Below are positions 36,268 through 47,193 of a stretch of DNA of 64,000 nucleotides, one piece after another. Where the stretch lies: contig CP001643.1 in the NCBI GenBank assembly GCA_000023405.1, positions 1,364,001 to 1,428,000 on the forward strand. Reading direction: 5' to 3'. The notes beneath the pieces are model-generated. The model searched no databases and was not told where the DNA came from. It was given only the letters and a program-made list of their open reading frames with translations. Position 1 is the first letter of the stretch. The number at the start of each line of letters is the position of its first letter. This DNA comes from Brachybacterium faecium DSM 4810 (GTDB taxonomy: Bacteria > Actinomycetota > Actinomycetes > Actinomycetales > Dermabacteraceae). The position numbers were made by a program, and so were the translations under genes.

Positions 36268-37011
36268 ATGGCGCAGCGCACTCGTCGCCCGCTCATCGGC
36301 GTGACCGCGGGGACCCGCACCATGATGTCCGGCGCCTGGGCGGGCCATGACGCCGTCGCCGTCAACGAGCACTACGTGCGCGCCCTGCGCGCCGCCGGCG
36401 CCCGCCCCGTGATCCTCGCCCCGCAGGACGAGTGGAGCGACGAGGAGATCGCCGAGCTCGACGGCCTCGTGCTCACCGGCGGCACCGATCTCGACCCGGC
36501 CGCCTGGGGCGAGGGGGCGCTGCCCACCGACATGACCCCGGACCCCGAGCGCGACGCCTTCGAGACCGGCCTGTACCGCGCGGCCCGACGCGCCGGCGTG
36601 CCCGTGCTCGGCATCTGCCGCGGGCTGCAGATCATCGTCATCGCCGAGGGCGGGGAGCTGCACCGCCACCTGCCCGTGGACCTGCCGGCGCACCCCGCCA
36701 CCGGCCAGGAGCCCACGCGGGTCGAGACGGAGGTGGACGCCGCGAGCGATCTGGGCCTCGCGCTCGGCACCCGCGCCGAGGTCACCGCCTACCACCACCA
36801 GGGCATCCGCGCCGTGCGCGGCGACCTGCGGGTCGTGGCCCGGCACGCCAGCGGGCTGCCGCTCGCGGTCGAGGCGGACTCCGGCTCGAACGTGCTCGGC
36901 GTGCAGTGGCACCCGGAGATCGACGGGGAGGGCGGTGCGGCGGTCTTCGAGAGCCTGCTCACGGCCATCCGCCACCGCGCGGTGTCCGCCCCCGCCCGCT
37001 CCCTGGTCTAA
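36268..37011 (+). CDS. Class I glutamine amidotransferase, gamma-glutamyl-GABA hydrolase-like
   Basis: The 247-residue protein is of the PuuD/peptidase C26 type, hydrolysing gamma-glutamyl amides. The nucleophile elbow is GICRGLQ (about residues 112-118), and the His-Glu pair is in VQWHPEID near the end. DGLVLTGGTDLDPAAWGE is the oxyanion-strand signature of this subfamily. GGAAAGGAC precedes the ATG. No other polyamine-putrescine catabolic gene is adjacent, so the substrate is open. Confidence 0.88.
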   Translation: MAQRTRRPLIGVTAGTRTMMSGAWAGHDAVAVNEHYVRALRAAGARPVILAPQDEWSDEEIAELDGLVLTGGTDLDPAAWGEGALPTDMTPDPERDAFETGLYRAARRAGVPVLGICRGLQIIVIAEGGELHRHLPVDLPAHPATGQEPTRVETEVDAASDLGLALGTRAEVTAYHHQGIRAVRGDLRVVARHASGLPLAVEADSGSNVLGVQWHPEIDGEGGAAVFESLLTAIRHRAVSAPARSLV

Positions 37012-37077
37012 GATGGGCACCGGTCGTCCGTGCCGCAGCACCGGACGAGGCGAACCCGAGTCGGAGGAAGAGGCAGC

Positions 37078-37335
37078 ATGAGCAACCAGCATGTCGCGGA
37101 CGAGACCCGTGCGCGGACGCACGCGGACGAGAACGTGACCTCGAAGGGCAACAGCGTCGTCCTGTCGGTCGTGCTGTTCGTCGTGCTGTTCGGCCTCTTC
37201 GCCGGCGGTCTCTACGTGATGGGCCTGACCTCGATGCAGAACCCGTCCATCGGCCTGTTCACGGGCGGGCTGGGCATGTGCATGGTCGCCCTCTACTGCA
37301 CCTTCGACCTGGTCCCTCGCTTCCTGAACAAGTGA
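37078..37335 (+). CDS. Small two-span membrane protein of unknown function
   Basis: I do not recognise this 85-residue protein. A hydrophilic N-terminus of about 24 residues precedes two hydrophobic spans (VVLSVVLFVVLFGLFAGGLYVM and IGLFTGGLGMCMVALYCTF), ending DLVPRFLNK. GGAGGAAGAGG lies upstream of the ATG, and a TAAGAT -10 box (37009-37014) overlaps the stop codon of the previous gene. A strong terminator follows, so it is a self-contained transcription unit. It looks like the small hypothetical membrane proteins conserved among Micrococcales. Confidence 0.75.
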   Translation: MSNQHVADETRARTHADENVTSKGNSVVLSVVLFVVLFGLFAGGLYVMGLTSMQNPSIGLFTGGLGMCMVALYCTFDLVPRFLNK

Positions 37336-37352
37336 CGACCCCCTGAGCTCTC

Positions 37353-37387
37353 CTCGTGCCCGGCGCCTGATGGCGACCGGGCACGAG
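37353..37387 (+). terminator. Terminator after the small membrane protein
   Basis: An 11-bp stem (37353-37363 with 37377-37387) continues into an inner CGCC/GGCG stem with a TGAT loop and one bulged A. It starts 18 nt after the stop. Confidence 0.65.
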
Positions 37388-37529
37388 TCGTCTCGGGCCG
37401 ATGCGCCGCCCCGTGCCGCCGGCACCGTCCGGCGGCGAGGCATCGCGGGGGAGCGGACCGAGGCATTCCTGCGTGTCGGTGCGCGATCGGCACGCTCGGG
37501 CCGATAGGGATGGTCCAGAATGGTGCCTC

Positions 37530-38816
37530 GTGAACGCTCACGCCTCATCGCCCGACGGCAGCCTCCCTCCGGCCGGCCCCCTCCGCCCCGCGATCGACCC
37601 CGTGGCGCGCCGTGCCCGCTGGGCCGTGTCGCTGATCTTCTTCCTCAACGGCGCCTCCTTCTGCGCCCTCCTGCCCCGCTACCCGGAGCTCGTGGAGTCG
37701 ATCGGGCTGAGCAACACCGCCTTCGGCCTCGCAGTCGGCCTCGGACCGATCGGCGGGCTGCTCTCGGGCCTCTTCGCGGCGCGGCTCATGTCCCGCTTCG
37801 GCTCCGCCCGGGTCGCGGTGACGGTGCAGATCATCGCCTCGACCTCCCACCTGCTGGTCTACCTCGCCGGCTCCTGGCTGTGGCTCGCGCTGTCCCTCGC
37901 CCTGGCGATGGCGGCCGATGCGATCACCGACATCTCCATGAACGCGCACGGCATGCGGGTGGAGCGCCGCTACCGGCGCTCGATCATGAACAGCTATCAC
38001 GGCTGGTGGTCGCTCGGCGCAGTCGTCGGCGGGCTGCTCGGCGCGGCCGGTGCACAGCTCGGCCTGCCGCTGTGGGCGCAGGGCCTCATGGGTCTGCTGA
38101 TCTTCGGCGCACTCGCCGCCGGGGCGTTCCGCTTCCTGCTTCCCGGGCACGACGCCACCGAGCGCGCCCCGGTCGCGGGAGCATCGGCCGCCTCCGCCGG
38201 TGACGTGCCCGGCGACATCGCCGCAGCGGGCTTCCGGATCGCGGGGATGAGCGTGCGCGCCCTCGGCCTCGTCACCGCGCTCGGCATGGTGCTGGTCTTC
38301 GCCGGGGCCACCGAGGACGCCGGCAACACCTGGGGCGCCCTGTTCATGCGCTCCACCTTCGACGCCACCCCGTTCCTGGCCGGCATGGCGTTCGTGGCGC
38401 TGCAGGGCGCCCAGACCGTCGGCCGCTTCACCGGCGACGCCGTGGTGGACCGGCTCGGGGACCGCACCACCGCCCGGCTGGGGGCCGGGGTGGGGATGGC
38501 CGGGATGAGCCTCGCCCTGCTGGTGCCCGCCCCGGCGACGGCGCTGCTCGGCTTCGCCGCGGCCGGGTGGGGAGTGGCCACCCTGTTCCCCGCCGCGTTC
38601 CGCGCCGCGGACGACCTGCCGGGCGTGCCCCACGGGGTGGGCATCACCGTGGTGGGATGGTTCGCGCGGCTGGGCTTCTTCGTCACCCCGCCCCTGGTCG
38701 GGGCGCTCGCCGACGCGCTCACCCTCCGCTATGCGCTGTGGATAGTGCCGATGTACGCGCTGGGGATCCTCGTGTTCTCCGGGGTGCTCAGCACCCGGGG
38801 GCACGCGGAGAGCTGA
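37530..38816 (+). CDS. Major facilitator superfamily transporter
   Basis: The 428-residue protein has about 12 hydrophobic spans, beginning WAVSLIFFLNGASFCALLPRYPELVESIGLS. The cytoplasmic loop 2-3 motif appears as ARLMSRFGSARV, and SYHGWWSLGAVVGGLLG is seen in the middle. The pattern is that of FucP/YfjJ-like efflux or sugar transporters; no substrate can be assigned. GTG at 37530 follows a CAGAAT box by 8 nt and has no clear ribosome binding site. It converges with the YciO gene, leaving only 4 bp between stops. Confidence 0.88.
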   Translation: MNAHASSPDGSLPPAGPLRPAIDPVARRARWAVSLIFFLNGASFCALLPRYPELVESIGLSNTAFGLAVGLGPIGGLLSGLFAARLMSRFGSARVAVTVQIIASTSHLLVYLAGSWLWLALSLALAMAADAITDISMNAHGMRVERRYRRSIMNSYHGWWSLGAVVGGLLGAAGAQLGLPLWAQGLMGLLIFGALAAGAFRFLLPGHDATERAPVAGASAASAGDVPGDIAAAGFRIAGMSVRALGLVTALGMVLVFAGATEDAGNTWGALFMRSTFDATPFLAGMAFVALQGAQTVGRFTGDAVVDRLGDRTTARLGAGVGMAGMSLALLVPAPATALLGFAAAGWGVATLFPAAFRAADDLPGVPHGVGITVVGWFARLGFFVTPPLVGALADALTLRYALWIVPMYALGILVFSGVLSTRGHAES

Positions 38817-38820
38817 ACGC

Positions 38821-39456
38821 TCAGAAGCGGCTGAGGTCCCCGGCGCCCTCGCGCGCGATCACCAGATCGCCGCTGGACAGATCGATCACCGTGGTCGGCT
38901 CGGTGCCCACCTCGCCGGAGTCGATGATCGCATCGACCTGCTCGCCCAGCAGGTCCTGCACCACCCACCCCTCCGTGGGCGGCTCCTCCTGGCCCGGCAG
39001 CAGCAGCGTCGAGGAGGCGATCGGCTCGCCGAGCGCCTCCACCAGGGCATGCGCGACGCGGTGGTCCGGGATCCGCACCCCGACCGTGTGCTTCTTGGGG
39101 TGCGACATCTTCCGCGGCACCTCCCGCGTGGCCCGGAGGATGAAGGTGTACGGGCCCGGGGTCGCGTTCTTCACCAGGCGGAAGGTCGGGTTCGAGACCA
39201 GCACGAACTGGCCCAGCTGCGCGAAGTCGGCACACACCAGCGTGAAGTGGTGGTCCTTGCCCACCTGACGGATGCGGCGGATCCGCTCGAGCCCCTCGGC
39301 ATTGCCCAGCGCGCAGCCGAGCGCGTAGCAGGAGTCGGTGGGGTAGGCGATCAGACCGCCGGCCTCGAGCACCGCGGCCGCCTGGGCGATGAGGCGCGGC
39401 TGCGGATCCTCGGGATGGATGTCGAGATACTTCGCGGAACGACGTGACCTGGCCAT
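38821..39456 (-). CDS. Sua5/YciO/YrdC family protein
   Basis: The 211-residue protein has the YrdC-like fold that binds ATP and double-stranded RNA-like ligands. Visible features are GGLIAYPTDSCYALGCALGN, RIRQVGKDHHFTLVCADF, TPGPYTFILRATREVPRK, VGVRIPDH and a C-terminal STLLLPGQ. KDHHFTLVC (rather than KRP-PLPL) points to the YciO branch, whose link to tRNA threonylcarbamoyladenosine is uncertain. A TACCAT box ends 5 nt before the ATG, so the 5' leader is short or absent. Confidence 0.88.
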   Translation of the reverse strand: MARSRRSAKYLDIHPEDPQPRLIAQAAAVLEAGGLIAYPTDSCYALGCALGNAEGLERIRRIRQVGKDHHFTLVCADFAQLGQFVLVSNPTFRLVKNATPGPYTFILRATREVPRKMSHPKKHTVGVRIPDHRVAHALVEALGEPIASSTLLLPGQEEPPTEGWVVQDLLGEQVDAIIDSGEVGTEPTTVIDLSSGDLVIAREGAGDLSRF

Positions 39457-39498
39457 GCCCGATGGTACGTCCCGAGCGCGCGCGGTGACCAGGAGCCG

Positions 39499-39864
39499 CT
39501 ACGCGACCACCACGAACTCGCGGCCGATCCACTTGGTGCGCCGCAGCCGGAGCACGGCGCTGACCGGCAGCGGGCCCTTGATGTGGGGATAGCCGCGGCC
39601 CTTGCCGTCGACGTCGGCCTCGATGTCCACGGCGATGCCGGCCGCCTCCACGCGGCCCACGTCGATCTCGAGGATCACGAGATCCGAGGGGCGGTCGGGA
39701 TAGATGCGTTTGGCGACTTTCGAGACCTGCTCCGGCCAGGACGCGTGGAGGAAGCCCTCCTCCGCGAGGCTCCGGCCGCGGGTCGCGCGGGTGTAGGAAC
39801 CCGACCGGACCGCCGCTTCCCAAGCGGGCAGTTCGGTGATGTGCCAGATCAGGGGCGCGGGCAT
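39499..39864 (-). CDS. DUF952 family protein
   Basis: The 121-residue protein matches the DUF952 pattern: IWHITELPAWEAA at the start, GFLHASWPEQVSKVA in the middle and YPHIKGPLPVSAVLRLR towards the end. The family is small, cytoplasmic and of unknown function, with an ADP-ribosyltransferase-like or SRPBCC-type fold proposed. TACACT and 7 nt precede the ATG, so the transcript is probably leaderless. The divergent GNAT gene starts only 24 bp away, so their -10 boxes overlap. Confidence 0.88.
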   Translation of the reverse strand: MPAPLIWHITELPAWEAAVRSGSYTRATRGRSLAEEGFLHASWPEQVSKVAKRIYPDRPSDLVILEIDVGRVEAAGIAVDIEADVDGKGRGYPHIKGPLPVSAVLRLRRTKWIGREFVVVA

Positions 39865-39888
39865 GACCGGCAGTGTACCGTGACCGGC
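39865..39888. promoter_or_regulatory. Compact divergent promoter between DUF952 and GNAT genes
   Basis: Only 24 bp separate the two start codons. On the minus strand TACACT ends 7 nt before the DUF952 ATG; on the plus strand TACCGT (39876-39881) ends 7 nt before the GNAT ATG. The two -10 boxes overlap on opposite strands, so the promoters probably exclude each other. Confidence 0.6.
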
Positions 39889-40257
39889 ATGGATGAGACC
39901 TCCGCCGGTCCGGGCGCGGTGCGCCTGGTCCACGATGCCGACCGCGATCGCTACGAGGCCCTCGACGGGGACGAGGTGGTGGCGGTCCTCGCCCACGGGG
40001 ACGAGGACGTGCCGGCCGCCGACGGCGAGGCCCCCGGGCTGCGGGTGCGCGATCTGCGGTCGACCGTCGTCGCCCCGGACCGCTCCGGCACCGGGATCGG
40101 CTCCGCGATCGTGCGCTTCGCGCTCGACGACATCCGCGGCCAGGGGATGGTGGCGCGCCCCACCTGCTGGTTCGTGCGCGGCTGGATCGAGCGCCATCCC
40201 GAGTACGCGGACCTGCTGGAGAGTCCTGCACACCCCCGAGACGAGGAGGCACGTTGA
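39889..40257 (+). CDS. Small GNAT-fold N-acetyltransferase (YjdJ/NATD1-like)
   Basis: The 122-residue protein is a minimal Gcn5-like acetyltransferase. DRYEALDGDEVVAVLAH opens the fold, DRSGTGIGSAIVRFALDDIRGQG (about 64-86) is the acetyl-CoA loop, and WFVRGWIERHPEYADLL closes it, the usual order for YjdJ-type proteins. Leaderless start from a TACCGT box is inferred. It leads a four-gene operon with overlapping ends (phosphatase, amidase, S4 protein). Confidence 0.85.
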   Translation: MDETSAGPGAVRLVHDADRDRYEALDGDEVVAVLAHGDEDVPAADGEAPGLRVRDLRSTVVAPDRSGTGIGSAIVRFALDDIRGQGMVARPTCWFVRGWIERHPEYADLLESPAHPRDEEAR

Positions 40258-40781
40258 CCTACCGGATCCTCACCATCTGCACCGGCAACATCTGCCGCTC
40301 CCCGATGGCCGAGTACGCGCTGCGCGAGGCCGTGGACCGGGCCGGTCTGGGCGACCGGGTGGAGATCGCCTCCGCCGGCACCTCCGGCTGGGAGGTGGGG
40401 AACCCGATCGACCCGCGCGCGGGAGCCCTCCTGCACCGCCACGGCATCGAGAGCGACGAGCACAGCGCGCGGCAGATGGAGGACGACGAGCTGCGTCGCG
40501 CCGATCTGGTGCTCGCCCTCGACCACGACCACCTGGGCCCGCTGCGCCGCGCGCTCGGCGCGGACCAGGCGGCCCGGACCGTGCGGATGGTGCGCGACTT
40601 CGCGCCGCGTCCCGTCGAGGACACCGGCATCCGCGACCCCTGGTACGGGGACGAGAGCGACTTCGAGCTCGCCTGGGAGCAGATCGACGAGGCCACCGAC
40701 GGCATCCTCGACCACGTGCGCGAGGCGCTCGGCGAGGCCGGCGGGCCGGCCCGGCAGGACCGGGCGGGGGAGCGCTCATGA
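40254..40781 (+). CDS. Low molecular weight protein-tyrosine phosphatase
   Basis: The 175-residue phosphatase has the P-loop C(x5)R at residues 9-15 (CTGNICR) followed by SPMAE, and the catalytic Asp in DPWYG. DLVLALDHDHLGPL and SAGTSGWEVGNPIDPRA are typical. It begins with TTG that overlaps the GNAT stop (TTGA), supported by GAGGAGG upstream. It probably dephosphorylates tyrosine-phosphorylated proteins, perhaps in polysaccharide export control, but no kinase or exporter gene is nearby. Its stop overlaps the amidase start (ATGA). Confidence 0.93.
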   Translation: MTYRILTICTGNICRSPMAEYALREAVDRAGLGDRVEIASAGTSGWEVGNPIDPRAGALLHRHGIESDEHSARQMEDDELRRADLVLALDHDHLGPLRRALGADQAARTVRMVRDFAPRPVEDTGIRDPWYGDESDFELAWEQIDEATDGILDHVREALGEAGGPARQDRAGERS

Positions 40782-42247
40782 GCACGGAGGCGGCACACGA
40801 GCCGGCCGGCGCCCTGCAGACGGCTGCCGCGCTGCGTGACGGCGAGCTCGAGGCGCAGGAGCTGGCCGAGCAGACGCTCACCGCGGCGCGAGACGCCGGC
40901 GCGCAGGTCGGGGCCTTCGCCCACCTCCTGGAGGACCTCACCCGCGAGCAGGCCCGCGCCGTCGCCGAACGGCTCGAGGAGGCTCGCCGCAGCGGAGGCC
41001 TCGAGGAGCTCTCCGCGCAGCTGCCGCTGCTCGGGGTGCCCCTGCCGATCAAGGACCTCACCCAGATCGCCGGCGCCCCCTTCGAAGCCGGCAGCGCAGC
41101 GCTCGCCGGGAACATCGCCACGCTCACCGACGGCGTCGCCCAGCAGATCCTCGATGCCGGCACCCTTACGATCGGCAAGACCTCGACCCCCGAGTTCGGT
41201 CTGCCCTGCTACACCGAGCCGGCCACCGGCGCCCCCGCCCGCACCCCCTGGGACCTGCGGCGCACCGCCGGCGGTTCGAGCGGCGGCGCGGCCGCGGCCG
41301 TGGCCACCGGCGTCGTCCCGCTGGCCCACGGCTCCGACGGCGGCGGGTCCGTGCGGATCCCCGCGGCGTGCTGCGGCATCGTCGGCCTCAAGCCCTCCCG
41401 CGGCGTCGTCTCTCCCGGGCCGTACGGCTCCGAGGGCATGGGCCTGGTCACCGACGGCATCCTCAGCCGCAGCGTGCGGGACGCCGCCGCCGGGCTCGAC
41501 CTCCTCGCCGGTCCGCGCGTGGGCGACTTCGCGCCCGCGCCGCGCCCCGAGACCTCCTACCTCGAGCAGCTCGACGCGTCCGCCGCGAGGCCCCCGCAGC
41601 TGCGCATCGCGGTGCTGCGGGACCCGCTGGCCGCCTCGACCGAGGTGCACCCCGCAGCCCTGCGCGGCCTCGAGCGCGCCCTCGAGCTGCTGCGCGGGCT
41701 GGGACACGAGCTCACGGAGATCCCGGCCCCGTTCACGCCCGAGGACTGGACCGCGTTCATGCCGCTGTGGACCGTCGGCGCGGCGAGCATCCCGCTGAGC
41801 CCGCAGCAGGAGGGCGAGATCCTCGAGCTCACGCGCTGGCTGCGCGAACGCGGCCGGGCCTGCAGCGGCGTGGAGCTCGCCCAGGCGTTCTCCGGGGTGC
41901 AGTCCCTCGCACGGCGCACCCTGGAGACCTTCGCCCCGTTCGACGTGGTGATCACGCCGGCGCTTGCGGAACCGCCCGCCTTCCCCGCCGATCTCCAGCT
42001 CGCCGACGGCGGTGACGACTTCGACGCCCAGTGCGCCTTCACCCCCTGGACCAGCACCTGGAACATGCTCGGCACCGCCGCGATCGCCGTGCCGCTGCAC
42101 CGCGAGACGGTCGACGGGGTCGAGCTGCCCTTCGGCGTGCACCTCGGGGCCACCCGCCCCGGGGCGGAGGCGCTGCTGCTCACGCTCGCCGCCCAGCTCG
42201 AGGCCCATGACCCGTGGCCGCTGGTGCGCAGCCCGCGCACCGCATGA
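40778..42247 (+). CDS. Amidase (amidase signature family)
   Basis: The 489-residue enzyme hydrolyses an amide bond with the Ser-cisSer-Lys triad. The Lys is in GVPLPIKDLT (about residue 91), and the serines are in GGSSGGAAAAVATGVVPLAHGSDGGGSVRIPA with CCGIVGLKPSRG after it. It resembles 6-aminohexanoate or general acylamide hydrolases rather than GatA, and no gatB/gatC is nearby. ATG overlaps the phosphatase stop and its own stop overlaps the S4 gene (ATGA both times), so all are translationally coupled. Confidence 0.92.
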   Translation: MSTEAAHEPAGALQTAAALRDGELEAQELAEQTLTAARDAGAQVGAFAHLLEDLTREQARAVAERLEEARRSGGLEELSAQLPLLGVPLPIKDLTQIAGAPFEAGSAALAGNIATLTDGVAQQILDAGTLTIGKTSTPEFGLPCYTEPATGAPARTPWDLRRTAGGSSGGAAAAVATGVVPLAHGSDGGGSVRIPAACCGIVGLKPSRGVVSPGPYGSEGMGLVTDGILSRSVRDAAAGLDLLAGPRVGDFAPAPRPETSYLEQLDASAARPPQLRIAVLRDPLAASTEVHPAALRGLERALELLRGLGHELTEIPAPFTPEDWTAFMPLWTVGAASIPLSPQQEGEILELTRWLRERGRACSGVELAQAFSGVQSLARRTLETFAPFDVVITPALAEPPAFPADLQLADGGDDFDAQCAFTPWTSTWNMLGTAAIAVPLHRETVDGVELPFGVHLGATRPGAEALLLTLAAQLEAHDPWPLVRSPRTA

Positions 42248-42651
42248 GCGGCCCGGAGCCGCAGAGCGTCCGCCTGGACGTGTGGCTGTGGAGCGCGCGG
42301 CTGATGCGCACCCGCTCCGCGGCGACCGCCGCCTGCCGGGGCGGGCATGTGCGCCGCAACGGCGAGCCCGCCAAGGCCGCGCAGAAGGTCGTGGTCGGGG
42401 ACGAGCTGCGGGTGCGGTCCCCGGGCCACGAGCGCATCGTCCGGGTCACCCGGATCCTCACCACGCGGGTGGGGGCTCCCATCGCACGCGAGAGCTACGA
42501 GGACCACAGCCCCGCACCGGTGCCGCAGCTGGCCGCCGCCCCGCCGCGACGTGAGCGCGGCACCGGCAGGCCCACCAAGCGGGAGCGACGCCAGTTCGAC
42601 CGGCTGCGGGGCCGCGACTCCCGCCGCGGCCCCGAGGCGTGGCTGCCCTGA
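42244..42651 (+). CDS. S4-domain RNA-binding protein (Hsp15/HslR-like)
   Basis: The 135-residue protein has an S4 domain at residues about 9-68: VRLDVWLWSARLMRTRSAATAACRGGHVRRNGEPAKAAQKVVVGDEL. A basic tail (PKKR-type, RPTKRERRQFDRLRGRDSRRG) follows. Homologues bind stalled 50S subunits carrying nascent chains. The ATG overlaps the amidase stop by 4 nt. The stop codon lies inside the first unit of a short tandem repeat. Confidence 0.92.
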   Translation: MSGPEPQSVRLDVWLWSARLMRTRSAATAACRGGHVRRNGEPAKAAQKVVVGDELRVRSPGHERIVRVTRILTTRVGAPIARESYEDHSPAPVPQLAAAPPRRERGTGRPTKRERRQFDRLRGRDSRRGPEAWLP

Positions 42652-42685
42652 GGTGGGGCTGCCCTGAGGTGGGGCTGCCCTGAGG
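42641..42685. repeat. 16-bp tandem repeat, about 2.8 copies
   Basis: GGCTGCCCTGAGGTGG occurs at 42641 and 42657, with a third partial copy of 13 bp at 42673. The copies are exact. The first carries the stop codon of the S4-domain gene, so changes in copy number would not alter the protein. Confidence 0.85.
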
Positions 42686-42689
42686 ACGG

Positions 42690-42713
42690 GCCGCTCTGAG
42701 AGGAGGGAGCGGC
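42690..42713. terminator. Bidirectional stem-loop between S4 and PrsW genes
   Basis: GCCGCTC and GAGCGGC (42690-42696 with 42707-42713) form a 7-bp stem with a 10-nt loop exactly at the end of the convergent PrsW gene. Confidence 0.5.
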
Positions 42714-44120
42714 TCAGCGGGCGGAGGAGAGCAGCTCGCGCCGGTTCGCGGTGAGGCGGCCCAGGAGGTTCCGCTCGATCTCGACGACGCGGGGGTTCGC
42801 CCCGTCGGCCAGCAGGCGCTGGCGGATCGAGGCCAGATCGGCGCTCTCGCGGATGAACCTCTTCATCACCGGCCTCGCCCCGATCTGGGAGGCCCAGCGC
42901 TTCCCCTCGCGCCGCCCCTTCCAGGTCGCGAGCATGTCGACCTCCTCATGGGTGAGCCAGCCGTGGTTCGCGTAGTCGCCGAGCCGGACCCGGGTCAGGC
43001 GCGATTCGTCCCAGATCAGCACGGCGATCGTGATCAGCCACAGCAGCGAGATCAGCGCCTTCACGGCGTACAGCAGCAGGATCACCGCGATCACGTCGAT
43101 CAGCACGGAGCCGAGGTTCCAGCCGCCGTGCAGGAGCATGCCGGGCAGGAGCGCCGGGAGGAACACCAGGAACCCCATCGCCGTGCCCCACTTGCGGACC
43201 ACGAAGCCGACGATGATTCCGGTGAGCGAGGTGTAGATGGCGTGGCCGAAGATGTTCATCACGCCGCGCATGAGGAAGAGGACGAGCATCCCGCCGGCGC
43301 CGGTGGCCTCCAGCTGGCTGGTGTAGTAGAGGATGTTCTCGGTGAAGGCGAACCCGCCGCCGATCAGCGAGCCGTAGATCAGGCCGTCGAGCGGGCCGTT
43401 GAAGTAGCGGCGCGCCAGAAGCATGAGCAGCAGCAGACCCAGACCCTTGGAGGTCTCCTCGACCAGCGGGGCGCTGAGGACGGGGCCGGCGAACGCGGCG
43501 GCCGCCTGGCTGCCGGTGGCGATGTAGACGAGCTGCGAGTTCAGCGTGTTCAGCATGTAGCTCAGCGCTGCAGCGATCGCCGCGCCCCAGAGCACCGCGA
43601 TGAGCAGCAGGGGGAGCGGCTGGGGGTCCCAGCGGTCCGCGAGGATCATGACCCCCGCGATGACGAGCAGGGAGATCGAGGCGAGGAAGGCCGTGACCGG
43701 CCACCACACCGGGCTCGAGCTCGAGGTGAGCACGAACTCGAGGAGGAAGAAGCCCAGCACGCACAGCACGGCGACCCCGAGCACGATCAGCGCGAGCCAC
43801 ACCGCGATGCTGACCTTCGGGACCTTCGTGGCCTCCTGCGAGACCTCCGCCGCCCGGCGCATCTGGGTGGACCACGCGGAGGGCGGCTGCGCCTGAGCAG
43901 GCCGCTGGATCTGGGCCGGCGCGTACCGGGCCGCGGTGAGGCCCGACGCCGGGCGCACCGAGGTGTCGTAGGCGCGGGGGTTCCCGTAGTCCTGGTAGCG
44001 GGGCTGCGCCTGGAAGGACGGCGCGCCGGGAGCGACGCTCGGGGCACCGGGGCGGGGGCGCCGGTGGGGCGTGTGCGGGAGAGGTCGGGGCTGCTGCGGC
44101 GGGGGTGGGGGCTGGGACAT
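42714..44120 (-). CDS. PrsW-family intramembrane metalloprotease
   Basis: The 468-residue protein has a Pro/Gln-rich disordered N-terminus (about 1-85) and then eight or more hydrophobic spans. Catalytic motifs of the glutamic/CPBP-like PrsW family are present: LVEETSKGLGL, FAFTENILYY, FGHAIYTSLTG and LHGGWN. A hydrophilic C-terminal tail of about 95 residues with basic helices follows. PrsW cleaves anti-sigma factors in Bacillus (established); the target here is unknown. A TAGCAT -10 box lies at 44219-44214 on the minus strand, about 95 bp upstream. It is divergent from clpB. Confidence 0.9.
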   Translation of the reverse strand: MSQPPPPPQQPRPLPHTPHRRPRPGAPSVAPGAPSFQAQPRYQDYGNPRAYDTSVRPASGLTAARYAPAQIQRPAQAQPPSAWSTQMRRAAEVSQEATKVPKVSIAVWLALIVLGVAVLCVLGFFLLEFVLTSSSSPVWWPVTAFLASISLLVIAGVMILADRWDPQPLPLLLIAVLWGAAIAAALSYMLNTLNSQLVYIATGSQAAAAFAGPVLSAPLVEETSKGLGLLLLMLLARRYFNGPLDGLIYGSLIGGGFAFTENILYYTSQLEATGAGGMLVLFLMRGVMNIFGHAIYTSLTGIIVGFVVRKWGTAMGFLVFLPALLPGMLLHGGWNLGSVLIDVIAVILLLYAVKALISLLWLITIAVLIWDESRLTRVRLGDYANHGWLTHEEVDMLATWKGRREGKRWASQIGARPVMKRFIRESADLASIRQRLLADGANPRVVEIERNLLGRLTANRRELLSSAR

Positions 44121-44318
44121 GAGGGCCTCTGTGTCGGCGGCAGGAGGAGCATCGGAGATGGCGCGCGCTCGACGTCGGTTCCCCTGGACGGGCGAGCCGC
44201 GGACCCCGGTGCGATGCTACAGGTGTGCTCTCCCATCATCGCCGAGCGGACGGGCGCTGACGGCCGATTGTGGACAACCCGGGTGGAGGCCCCGGGCACG
44301 CTCGAGAACAAACCCAAG

Positions 44319-44339
44319 GTTGAGTGGAATAGACTCAAC
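44319..44339. promoter_or_regulatory. HAIR element (HspR operator) upstream of clpB
   Basis: GTTGAGT-N7-ACTCAAC is a perfect inverted repeat and differs from the HspR consensus by one base in each arm. It lies about 85 bp before the clpB start in the 301-bp divergent region with prsW. The remainder of that region shows the TAGCAT box for prsW and nothing else I can name. Confidence 0.85.
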
Positions 44340-44421
44340 TTGCTTGCCGTTGAACCCAGTGCACGCCGCGGCGACACGGACCACGGCGCCCCGCAGATCC
44401 AGCGCTCAGGAGAGGAGCCCC

Positions 44422-47067
<2,646 letters not shown>

Positions 47068-47086
47068 GCCCGGGCGCCTGGGGAGC

Positions 47087-47134
47087 TCTCCCCTCCGGGG
47101 ACTCTCCGCTCCGGGGGCTCTTTGCTCCAGGGGC
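47087..47134. repeat. Three imperfect 16-bp tandem repeats after clpB
   Basis: Units begin at 47087, 47103 and 47119 with the pattern TCTCCGCTCCGGGGGC and a few substitutions. Each contains CTCC...GGGG, so alternative hairpins can form. They lie in the 126-bp gap between convergent clpB and the WXG100-like gene and may take part in termination. Confidence 0.7.
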
Positions 47135-47193
47135 TCGCGCGGCGGTGGTCACATCGGCGATGTGCGTCCTCGATCGATGCCCTGCGGGCCTCC

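Noticed and set aside
37020..37077. tRNA gene near the small membrane protein
   Set aside because: The GC-rich stems do not fold into a cloverleaf and no anticodon arm or TTCGA-type T loop is present.
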